This document shows positions 45,600 through 56,665 of a DNA stretch of 64,000 bases, in pieces. Under the pieces are notes generated by a model. That model saw nothing but the letters and a program-made list of their open reading frames with translations. It searched no databases and had not been told where the DNA came from. A program made the position numbers and the translations under genes. The stretch covers positions 20,447,501 to 20,511,500 of the forward strand of contig OX485805.1 of assembly GCA_950295325.1 (NCBI GenBank), in the 5' to 3' direction. Source of the stretch: Polytrichum commune. Its lineage: Eukaryota > Streptophyta > Polytrichopsida > Polytrichales > Polytrichaceae. Numbering within the stretch: the stretch's first letter is position 1; each line of letters opens with the position of its first letter.

Positions 45600-47100
45600 T
45601 GGACATTGAGATTCATACACACCCGCATTTGAAACTTCCAAAATATGCATACACATGCTCAAGGTTGTATGAATGTGAGTGTGTGTGTGAGAGAGGTTTA
45701 TTGTTGAATCTTACTTCTATGACACATGCGCACTCATGTACACACATACGCACACATACGCACATAATCTTTCTAACACACATAAACATAAACATAACTT
45801 GGTCACTGGATTTGGTGGATACATTGGGTCGTTCACTCCAAGTTCTTTGTTTTTGGCTCCTCTTTCATCGCTCTTCTCCTCTTCGGATTGAGTCTGCGAT
45901 TCGGGGTTTTGGTTCTGTGCTTCAAGCTCATGGCTTGTTGCCTCTATTATTTGTTCCTTGGTTCTCCTCCCTCTCCTACCTCCCTTCCTTCGTCCTCTTC
46001 CTCGCACCATCGCGCCTAGCCTTTGTTATTCTCCCTCCGCCCAATGTCTAGGGCTCGCAATTCATTGTTCGCATGGCTTGTGATTGCTAGCTCGTAGTTT
46101 GCATCCGGATGTTGCAACCTACGGAGGTTCCCTCTCCTCCCTCCAACATTTGTCCTTCGAACTCGCTCCTGGTTAGGGTTTAGATGGGCGTTAGAGTGTA
46201 GGGTCAATTATAAAGTTTTTCTATGCAAGTGTGCGTAGATAATTCTTAATGATTTTTTAATGAAATTCTCTACTTTCAACAAACTAATGCGCTTATTCAA
46301 CCATCTGGCTGACTATTGTTCTCATCGAATTGCAACTCCAATAGCATTTGCGTTATATCAAATATGTGTTATTTTCTATGAGATGCTCAAAAGATAATAA
46401 ATATAAGGGCAATACTTACACAATAAATTTCGTCTTCATCCTCATCTTCTTCGTTTTCATGCGGGGAGTTGTTATCATCTTCTTCATGCATTTTGATGTG
46501 CTCATTTTCTTCTTCTTCATCATCATCGTGGACTTTAATCTTATCCGCAGTATTATTGAATACATTCACATCAACCTCTTCTCTTGCATCTTTATTTTCT
46601 TCGTCCAAATCATTCAAATTTATATTTTTTTTGTGTTTCTGCTAAATCATCTATATATTTCTGCACTACAATGTTAGATTTTTTCCTCATACTGCTTGCT
46701 CGTTCTCAAACTTTTTTTGATGTAAAGTATATTTTTTTCGTCTTTTCTTTCTTCCACTCAATTGTGTACTAGTTTCATGTTGATCTACCTCTTGCATCTG
46801 TGATAGTAAATTCTAAACGCTATGCAACTCATTCCCTATAACACTCACATGAAGTTTGATGCATACTCCTATTTATATATATTAAATCTTATCAACGCGT
46901 GGTTCTATTACATTGATTAAAATATTGATTTTGAAATATACTGACACCCTATATTTTCCTTGTTATTTATTTTCGATGCCGAAACTCGCTTATTGTAATC
47001 TATTTTATTATTTGAATGTGGTCATCTTTATAGTTATTAGATGTTAGGGTTTCTTCATTTTCTTATTGTTCTAATTTAGGATTTGTTGCGAAGGCCCAAA
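45600..47100. other. intergenic; low-complexity DNA
   Basis: CA/TG-rich runs at 45660-45790 and a minus-strand acidic low-complexity frame (46387-46617, long D/E runs). A basic minus-strand frame at 46010 (MVRGRGRRKGGRRGRR) could be the start of a gag-like protein but is too short to call. Confidence 0.35.
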
Positions 47101-47487
47101 ATTGCCAATACAAATAGTCTTTTATTTGCACATTTCAAGAGCTCTCATTCTCCAATACCCTTACTTCAAAATGACTACCATTAAAGCATTTGGCTCATTT
47201 TTGCCCTTCCATTTGCCTCTTGAGGATGATCATCATGTGAAAGTTTCAAAAAATTTGCTTAGTTTCAGGTTCAATATCCGGATAGGATCCATGTATGTGG
47301 AGCAAGAGATGTATTTCACGAACGGCGATATCTTAGAGACAATTTTAATTCTGAAGAACATGTGTCAAGATGGTTATGTTTGGATTTTGGGTCCAGGATC
47401 ATTTAGGGTTTACTGATTCTCAGATGCAAACGTCTACTGTTTTGTTGACAAATGAGTTTGATGCATCTATTGTCAATGTGCCTAGTA

Positions 47488-48462
47488 TGTCGCGCACCTC
47501 TCCATGAGGAGTGCCCGAAATACCATGGGCACAAGGGGGACCCCGGAGTGACACCCGGGACTTGTGGCACCGTTGGTGAGAGGGCCCAAGTGATCCTAGT
47601 GTGGGTGAGGGCCCCAGGCGTTGGGAACGCCTCCCACCCACGAAGATTAGGAGGCACAAGGGTAAGGCCATGAGTTATGCGTAGCTCATGGCGTGGTGAT
47701 TCTAGAAAGCTCAAGAACACCTCAATTGGAGGTGTGAGCTACGAGTTATGGCCATTTGAGTAGGGCGCTGTCCCGGGACAGCGCCCTGGTACAGCAGTGC
47801 CTGGGAGTGATTCCCGGGACTGCCAAGGTTCAAACAGGCATAACTTCCTCAAGACTTGCTCAAATGGACCAAGTGAGGAGTCCATTGACATCTACGTGAA
47901 GCGTAGATGAACATGGAGTGGTTGGTTGTTATGATCAGATATCATACAAGGAAGTTATGATGGTCTGAAGCTGCTGGGGGGGGTTCTAGGCCCAGCAGCT
48001 AAAGGAAAATGTCCACTTGGCCCCAACTCTTGGTAGAGAGACAAGAGGTTGGTTGACGGTGGGGTAGGGGCCCCGCGTGAAGTCCTAGAGGCTTATATGG
48101 GTGAGGTGGTGTGGCCTCACCCACCCGAGGCCGAACGGCACGGCCTCCATGGGCTTTGGCCCATTGTGAGGCCATAGTTGCCTAGTATGGTTCGGGTTGT
48201 TGTAGTGTTGCTCCGGCAATGCGATGATCAACATAAGATGGGACTTCCATGGATGGAAGTCCACATCTAGAAATGAGTTACCGATTAAGGGGTGAATCCC
48301 GAAAGCAAAGTAGGAGGGTTGGTTCCCCTTCTACGAACTATAAGGTCCGGGGTAGGAGGAGCTAACCATTAGCATGGCGGTATGCGAAGGGTTAGCGCTC
48401 GTAACCTTTGCTAGAAACAAAAATTGGCAAGATTGTTAAGGGACCTAGCAAGGGTTGCGACA
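47488..48462. mobile_element. solo LTR (fossil), 975 bp, gypsy-type
   Basis: Starts TGTCGC and ends GCGACA, with a perfect 5-bp target duplication TAGTA at 47483-47487 and 48463-48467. Its last ~680 bases are closely similar to the LTR at 62341-63022, which is followed by a primer-binding site, so the orientation is plus. It interrupts the MULE gene. The intact short duplication and good match suggest a moderately young insertion. Confidence 0.9.
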
Positions 48463-51055
48463 TAGTATAACTACTGTCAAGATAGAACCAAGTGACAATG
48501 ATGTTCTTGTGTTGTTGGATTCAGATGAAGAGGTTTGTCATGTTGTCGATCTTTCTGATACATCATCTTTTTCTTATAAGACTAAGCCTTGCAATCCGGT
48601 TTTGGTCTATGTGAATGTTGATAAAACCCCTTACAATTTGTCGTACATGAAATTGGCTCATCATAGTACTTCGTCTCAACGTCTACCTCTTCATCATTCT
48701 TCATCTTCTTCAGGTTTTAATATTGTCGATGCATTAAAAATGACAAAGTCTAGGAGAAGGTTTAAATCCGATCTTACTGCAATTGATTTTGACAGTATAG
48801 ATGTACGTGATGTCAAGTACTTGCCACCATATTTCGATGGTGATGTTATCTTTATCTTACCTCCAATAGCTGTGGATGTTTCTAGTATGTATGGGCGATC
48901 TATGGATGACATGGATATGATGTGCGATGGACATCCTTGATGCATTACAAAAATAAAAAATATTTAAAATAATTTTGGACTTTCTTTCAGACGTTCTTCA
49001 TGTGCCAGTCATTTATAGTGCACAAATACATATTGTGATTATCTGTATCGCAATGAAGGTGTTCACAACTGCACCGAATGGATTGGATCGACTATTATCC
49101 CATATCTTGTGGGAGATTTTGCCTCAGAAAAATCAAGATTAGAATGTAAGGTATGTCGTTCAACACCAATGTGTATTGCATTGTGTCATGCTCGCATAAT
49201 ATATGTTCACTCTACATCCCCAGGGATGTCAAGATCTTGTATACATCTAGGTGTTTATAAATACCCTATATCAAATGGTACATGTCGTGAGTCACTTGAC
49301 ATGGTTTACCAATACGTTGCCAATGAGGTTATGAAAACACCCACTACCAAAATCTTTGCAATAGTAATGGCAGCGAACAAAAAATTCCTAGCAGACTACC
49401 TCCTAAAATCTCCATCAAATGGTGAAGGACATCACCTAGTAGGTTCGTCATTGGAGGTCGTCATGGATAAATTCAATATTCTTGCCTCTCCAAATTGTTG
49501 TAACTTTGTATCAGACTCAAAACGCTTTGTTCGTAGTGGAATGGGTACGATGGATAGTATCATGGCACTCAAAGATCATTCAGGCTTGAAGTACGTCAAT
49601 GATAGTAGATTCCCAGGATAATCCAAAGACAAAGTATTTATTTTCAAAATGTTAGTAGATCTTCCGGGAAGTGGTGTGGATCTTGTAAAACGTATGCAGG
49701 TGGGAGGAGATATGGAGAATCCATGGATAATGTTTGATCACGTCAAATGTTTGAAGGGCTGGACCACCCTTGCGTGTCATGTGCATGATAGCAAAAATTG
49801 TAAGGTGTTGACCATTGTGTATTGTGACATGCAATCTAAAGATGGCGTAGCTCAAACGCTCTTTTGGAAAAACTGGAACTCCGTCATGTCGGAGAATGAA
49901 GTGTCAAAAGTAATTTTCAAGGGTTTCATGGCAGATAGCGCTCAGGCTAATTGGAATGATGTCAAAAAGATTTATGGTGTAAGTGACCCAAGTTTGCCAA
50001 TGGTGGGTCGTGAGCGTACTTGTCTTTTTCATTGGTCACAAAGTTTGGATAAGGTGATGCAGAAGTATATCAAGACATTTTTGCAGTTTCAGCACAAACA
50101 ACTATGCAAGGATTATAAAGACGCGAAAACAATTGATGAAGTTGAAATTAAATATCATGTCATTTGTTCATGGTGGTTGTCATCTAGAGCTGCCCCAGAA
50201 GAAAGCATTCTCGGCTTGTCCGAGTGGTTGGAGTTTTGGCTCTTTCGTTATAGGCAATGGGGTGGTCATATGATTATTGTAAGTGCTTCATTACTATGTA
50301 TTTCAGATGTAATTTTACTTTCAAAAATCCATGATATATATTTACATATATCATCTATTATAATTTGTGTAATATTTTTGCAGGATATGACAATGGATGA
50401 ACGTGCAGAAATGCCAACGTGTAATCTTGTAGAATCAGTGCACAACAAATGGCTCCAACAGTCTAGAAACAAGATGACTTGTCTGTATGAAGCAACAGTG
50501 GACGATTTAATCCGTGCATTCATGCAGATTGCAAATTACATATCATGATTGAGAGGTGGTTCTATTGGTAAAGGGCTTGATTCTGCGTCCTTGAAATTAA
50601 AAGGTGATGCCAGGTGCGGAGATCCAAAACTACTGGTAGATGCCATGAAGTCCTATCCGGGGTTGGAAGATCTCAATACTAGGGATTGTACTTTGGAGGG
50701 GTCTGAGTTGTTCGGATCCACCAAACAAAATCTTAATCTGCCACCGGGTACAAATTGTGACTCACACCAACCCGATAAAATGAACTACTCCATACCTCGC
50801 CTTAACACTAGGGTTAGAAGGGCATGCATAGAGGAATCTTTGGTTTCTGCAGAGCATGGTGTGGCACATACCACATCAGTGTTAGAGACTGATTGTTCTT
50901 CTTCCCATTGGCATATTGCATGATTGCCAGCCAACTCTGCCAAAAGATGTTGGGCAATGCAAGCCAATATAGGGACTTTGTGCAATGCCAAAGTCGGAAC
51001 TGACAAACATGGCACACCAACTCCCATGTACAAAGGATTGAAGAAGGAATACCGC

Positions 51056-51805
51056 TGTCGTGGAGAGAGGGGTCCGCTTTAGGAAAACACGAGGCTTCTG
51101 GCTGCAACTGGTTTCGCTCGCCGGACCGTCGAATCCTCAATTGTCCTCAAAACTTCCTCAATCTTTCAAATCTTTACAAAACAAATCTATCAATAAGTCT
51201 TACTCTCTCAAAGGATTGTTGCCAACAAAGACTTGTCCGTCTTTTTGTGGACGGTCGAAGTCTCAGCTCTTTCTATGCAAGAGCTAGCAAACTTCCCTCC
51301 ATTCAAACTAGCACAACATTGTTTTCGCTCACTCTCCTTCAAGCATGTAAACACTCAAGATAAAACAATCACATGAAAACTCAATTGCATATTTTATTTC
51401 AAGTTTTCTTCTTCCAAAAAAAACACACAACAAAAACGTCGAGCTTTCAACAACAAAAAACTTGTCTCTCCCCACTCTCTTCTCCTCAACCACATATATG
51501 AGATAAGGCCTCAAATCCTCCTCTTATCCTCATCACGTGATTTCTAATTATCCATTGGTCTAAAGATAAACTAAGGATAAAACTAGAAATAAGGCTAAAA
51601 GGGTAATAAGAGTAAACTAAGAGTAAAAAAGATAGATAAGAATAAAAAAGATAAACTAAAAGTTACTAAAAATAACTATGAGTAACAAAAAAAGTAATTT
51701 AATTCTACTCCCTTTTACTTTCCTCCTTCATCTCCAAGTGAAGGAATCACCATGAAACACAAAATACGTACACATGTAAATAATGTACGTATTTACACTA
51801 CGACA
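51056..51805. mobile_element. solo LTR-like insertion (fossil), 750 bp
   Basis: Starts TGTCGTGGAG and ends CACTACGACA, flanked by CCGC at 51052-51055 and 51806-51809 (ACCGC if the terminal A is shared). It splits the MULE gene between the codons for KKEYR and STNNVEYK. It has no coding content and is AT-rich in its right half. The same terminal hexamers, TGTCGT/ACGACA, border the 3.8-kb element at 41398. Confidence 0.7.
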
Positions 51806-52737
51806 CCGCTCCACCAACAATGTGGAGTACAAGTTTTGGTTTTGCCATGATGACATCAAACGTTGTGTAAGTGGAAACAAGAAAAAATATGTGCTAGATT
51901 GGCCTGTAGTTCCCAACATATGGCCTGTGAAGATAGGTACCAATCTCTCAAGGCAAGAAGTATTGGCACTCGAAGATGTTGGGTTCCAATTGCAGCAGAG
52001 GGAGGCTCTCTCTCCTCGCCGTAGGCTTTTGGTAATTGCGATGCTCCCAATCCCTCGGACGGATTTTCATATGCCACTAAATCCGGATGCCCACCCAACT
52101 TCCAGGTTTGGCAAGTCAATGCGCCGCAATCTAGCAGCACCAACAGTAGATCATAAAAACAAATGGGAGAGCGCTAGGCTTATGGACGGTTATTATGTGG
52201 TTGGAATAACTGCCATTCCATATCCAGGATTTGGAATGTTAATCAACATCGTCTTCAAGGATGATATCACATATCGTGTCACAATTGGCGACATGCCACA
52301 TGCCACATTGCACATGCCCTGACTTCACCAAAATGTCATCTCAGTCTTTGGGAAAGAAAGGGAAATGGGTGTATTGTAAACATCTTTATTATGTGTTTTG
52401 ATTTTTGTGCAAAGTGGATTATGATAGTGACAAGTTCATTCATGCTCCAACGTACTCCTACAACGAGGTCATGCGGCTACTTGAACTTGCAGGTGTTGTA
52501 GAATGTGAGTAATATTTCAAGTGTTGTATTCAACCGCATGTTCAAGAATTTGAGTAAGTGATATGTATTAGTGTGCATTTCTTTAATAAAAACCAACAAT
52601 GGACTAAGTATCCATGGTAATAAGTTCCTTTCATTCTTCTTCAATCAAAATTTGAATACTTTATATTCCAAGAATATGAATGCCAATTTTAGAAAAGATT
52701 ATCTAAAACCGTGCCTAATTACCAAATTTGGTATCAT

Positions 52738-52832
52738 TGCTCATGTGTTACCGTTCATTGCTCATGTGTTACCGCTCACTACTCATGTGTTATCGCTCAC
52801 CGCTCACTGCTCATGACTCATTGCTCATGTGT
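52738..52832. repeat. ~21-bp tandem repeat (GCTCATGTGTTACC)
   Basis: GCTCATGTGTTACCG(T/C)TCA-like units repeat about four and a half times between the two MULE copies. Confidence 0.85.
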
Positions 52833-52879
52833 TAGCTTCCCTCGTTCGAGTAGTTCATTTCGTCATATTGATGTGAATT

Positions 52880-55460
52880 GCAATTTGCACCTAGTGGCAG
52901 ATTAAGCTTTCATTTGGTAGATCCAAAAGACATGGACCCTTCCAAAGTACAATCCCTAGTGTTGAGATCTTCCACCATTGGGTAGGACTTCATGAGATCT
53001 ACCAATAGCTTTAGATCTCCATACTTGGCAACAACCTTCAATTTCTAGGACGCATAGTCAAGGCCTTTACCAGTAAAACCACCTCTCAACCACAACCTAT
53101 ACTTTGCATTTGGCATGAATGCACATATCAAACCATCCACTATCACTTTGTATAGATAAGTCATATTGTTTCCAGATTGTTAAAGCCACTTGTTGTGCAT
53201 CATCTCTACAAGGTTACACGTCGGCATTTTTGCACGTTTGTCCATAGTCATAGCTTGCAAATATTACACAAATGATAGTAGATTATATATATCATCGATA
53301 CTTAAAAATATTGAATATTGTAAAACACACAGCGGTGATGTACATGCAAAAATCATATGACTACCCCATTGCCTACAACGGAAGTGCCAAAATTCCAACT
53401 ACTTAGAGAGTTTGATTTAGCTTTTTTCTATGGTCGCTTCAGAAAAAAACCACCATGAATGAATGACATGATATTAGTTTCAACTTCATCTATTGTTTAT
53501 GCATTCTTGTAGTCTTTGAATAGGTGCTTGTGCTGAGGTTGCAAAGATGCCTTAATATATTTTTGTGTAACCTTATACAACCTTTGCGACCAATAGAAAA
53601 GATAAGTGCGCTTGCAACCTACTATTGGTAAACTTGGATTGCCTTTACCATGTATCTCCCTGACCGCAATCCAATTGGTTTGCGCATTGTTCATCATAAA
53701 ACCCTTGAAATTCATGTTTGACACTCCATTCTCTGCTATGAAAATATTCAAACTTTCCCCAAAAAAAATTGAACTACGTTATTTTTAGATTGCATGTCAC
53801 AACACACAATGGTCAGTACCATACAATATTCACCGTTGTACACATGACACTCTAGGGCGGTCCAGTGTTTAGGCGTTTGACGAGGTCAAACAAAATTCTT
53901 GAAATTTTCACATTTCCTCCAACATGTATACGCTTATCAAGATCAATAACACTCCCTACAAGATCTACAGACAAATACTTTATTTTCATCCTACCCAAAA
54001 TGTTTTTTGCCATGAACGTACTTGAAGCTCGAATAATCTTTGAATGCCTTGATACTATTAGTCATGTCCATTCCACTACGAATAAAATGCTTGGAGCCCG
54101 ACACAAAGTTACAACAATTTGGAGAGGCAAGAGTATTGAATTTATCCATAACGACCTCCAATGATGAATGTGCCTAATGATGTCCTAGATTGTTTGTTGG
54201 AGATTTGAGGAGGTAGTCTGCAAGGAATTGTCTGCTCGTTGCCAATACTATAGCAAAGTTCTTGGTAGTGGATGTTTTTATGACCTCATTGGTAATACAT
54301 TAGTAAGTCATGTCAAGTGACTCATAGTCTGTATCATCTGATATAGGGTATTCATGAACACCAAAATATATACAAAACCTCAACATTTCAAAAAAATTGG
54401 AGTGAAAATGTATAATGAGAGTATGACACAATGCAATATACAATGGTATGGAACAACATATCTTATATTTCAATCTTGATTTTTTTGGGGCAACATCTCC
54501 CACAAAAAATGTGATAAGAGTTGATCTGATCTATTTGGTATAGTTGGGGACACTTTATTGTGATACGTATAATCATAATATTTGTTTATGCATTGTAGGT
54601 GACCGGTATTAAAAGTTCATCTAAAAGAAAGTCGAAAACCATCTTGGATATTTGTTGTTTTTGTTATATACCAAGGGTGGCCGTCATACATATTATCCTT
54701 GCCATCCATAGAACAACCATATGGACTAGGAGCACCCATAGACAATGGGACAACACAAATAAAAGTTCACTATTAAAAGAGGGTGGCAAATACTTGGCAT
54801 CGTGCACATCTATGTAGTCAAAATTAATTGTAGTAAGATTAGATTTTAACCTTCTCCTAGACTTTGTCAAGTTCAATATATTGACAATACTCATGCATAA
54901 AGAAGATGAAGAGGTAGATGGGGACAAGAAGGTCCATGGCGAGGCGGTTTCATGCATAGCGGACTACGAGGGATTTTACAAACGCATATAGAAATCAAAG
55001 GTGAAGTGGGAATTTAACTTCTAAAAGGAAATGATGATGTATCAAAAAAAATCAACAACATGACAAATATCATCATCCCACTCCGAAAGTAGAAGAAAAA
55101 TATCATGGTTCTATCTTGACATTAGCCACAATAGGTAATTGGATAATGGATGTGCAAGAATCTTTTGTTAGTACAATAGTGGGTGCTTGAACTTGGGAAT
55201 TAGAAAGACCTATAACTCTAAATGATCATAGGCCCAAAATCCAAGAATGACCATCTTTGCTCATGTTCTTATGTAGCAAGATTATTTCCCCGAATATCAA
55301 AGTTCATAGAGTACATCTCTTGCTTCATATACATAATTCCTATTTGGAGATTGAACCTCAACCTAAGTAAATCTTTTGTTACACTCACATGATTATGATC
55401 CTTTAGAAGCAAAGTGAAGGGCATAAAGGATTCATAAGCTCTAATGGTAGCCATGAAGAA
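52880..55460 (-). pseudogene. MULE copy 2, inverted and decayed
   Basis: The reverse strand matches copy 1 along its length. At 55454 it starts MATIRAYESFMPFTLLLKDH (copy 1 MTTIKAFGSFLPFHLPLEDD); at 54960-54780, MTKSRRR-like LTKSRRRLKSNLTTINF; at 54480-54340, the finger region; at 53751-53497, FKGFMMNNAQTNW and YLFYWSQRLYKV; near 53230-52880, the region after the intron. It stops before the SWIM finger. It is much more degraded than copy 1 and lacks both LTR insertions, so these came after the copies diverged. The second catalytic Asp is lost (MNNAQ for MADSAQ). Confidence 0.75.
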
Positions 55461-56625
55461 GTAAGGGGGAAATTGAGAGACATTGGAGTATGTAATTGAA
55501 CCACTATTTCTATTGACAAGATGGGGTCAATTTACTTGAATAAAAATAAAATTATATTACATAAAATGTTGAATGTGGACATAACATGATTAACAATGAA
55601 ATTTTTTTAACAATTATTTATTTATTTATATAATCCAAAATGAAATTGTAGAAATACAAGAGTGAATGAATGTCATTATTAGCACGATAAATATTATAAG
55701 GGCAAACATGACAACTAAAAAATGCCAATACAATATAAAAAGACAATACATGGCAAAATCACTGAATGGAAGGAAATTAAAAAATGACTATAGTACATGC
55801 CTTAGTCATTAAAGGCACAACTTCATCCCAAGTGTGTGAGAACTTGTATTTTTGTGAACCAATACGTGTTATGTGCAAAGCAAGTGAAGGAGAGACACGA
55901 ATTTTTAGTCATCTTTATTTTTTTGGTAATTGTTTTAGTTCAATTCTGTGTCATTCTAGTTAGAAATGGTATGTTTTATGAAAAAAACAAATCATCAAAT
56001 TTAGTTACCACTTTTGACTATGTCATAGGTATTGTGTATATCTACTCATGGAAAACATTTGATAAAATTTTGACCCATTTTGGTGGTGCAACTTACCAAA
56101 AGAAGATTTTTTTTGGTCACACGTGGTGTTCAACTTGACAATGGAGTGATCTACCCGTGTCTCCACGATCCCTCGTGGCGTGAGATGTGCCATTTTCCTA
56201 TTGACATGACCTCATCTAGAGCATTGATTTTGCCATATGTGGTCCATTTTTGCCAACTCTTGAATGTGTGGTAGTGTGGTCATGGTCATGTATGTTGCGG
56301 AAGACATGAAATTATTGTCCCACATAACTTCATAGGAGGGTTGGAGTATATTGGCACTTGAGACATGATACATGGTAACCACATTTGCAAGCACAACACA
56401 TTAAATTGTCCAGTGTTACCAAGAGGTTTATATATCATAATGATCTATGAATTTTTTCACTTATATTGTCATCTGCGACTTAGAAAATGCTTGTATAGAC
56501 CTGAATTGACCCAACTACAAAGTAATGTAATGCATGCTCCTTGCTTTTCCCCAATTACCACTCACCACTAGCAATTGTGGTACACTTTGACATAATCTAC
56601 GTATGGGCGCAATGACAACAACCAA
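55461..56625. other. intergenic; no gene recognised
   Basis: AT-rich, only short frames. It lies between the inverted MULE copy and the 3' end of the P450 gene. Confidence 0.4.
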
Positions 56626-56631
56626 TTTATT
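56626..56631 (-). terminator. AATAAA polyadenylation signal of the P450 gene
   Basis: The reverse strand reads GAGAAATAAATTGG 35-40 bases after the P450 stop codon. Confidence 0.55.
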
Positions 56632-56665
56632 TCTCAAATTCGATTGGCTATCTTGTAAGTAGTAT

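Larger units (their letters stand above)
47100..52512 (+). mobile_element. MULE-type DNA transposon, copy 1, with two LTR insertions
   Basis: A transposase-like gene spans 47171-52512 (see its entry) and is interrupted by LTR insertions at 47488-48462 and 51056-51805. A second, more decayed copy lies in opposite orientation at 52880-55460. Terminal inverted repeats were not found by eye, so the outer limits are those of the recognisable coding region. Confidence 0.7.
47171..52512 (+). pseudogene. MULE-like transposase with zinc finger, DDE core and SWIM finger
   Basis: Parts in order: N-terminal 47171-47486 (MTTIKAFGSFLPF...); 48468-48940 with acidic and Ser-rich stretches; 49030-49621, a Cys-rich finger (CKVCRSTPMCIALCHARI ... 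CIHLGVYKYPIS) like WRKY-GCM1 fingers but with HxH degraded; 49649-50278 with WIMFDHVKCLKGWTTL, FKGFMADSAQANW, ERTCLFHWSQSL and FRYRQWGGHM; an intron at 50279-50383 (GTAAGT...TTTTTGCAG); then MPTCNLVESVHNKWLQQS, whose Glu is the probable third catalytic residue. After the second LTR insertion, 51806-52512 holds a C-terminal domain and a SWIM finger (CTCP near 52308, YCKH near 52374) reached by a frame change. A few stops and shifts are visible besides the insertions, so the copy is inactive, but the domain order is that of MULE transposases. Confidence 0.7.

Noticed and set aside
45599-46051. Plus-strand 150-codon frame
   Set aside because: Starts in CA/TG low-complexity DNA and has no domain; its Cys/His runs reflect the repeat.
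46387-46617. Minus-strand acidic 76-codon frame
   Set aside because: Low-complexity TC-rich DNA gives D/E runs in this frame; no support as a gene.
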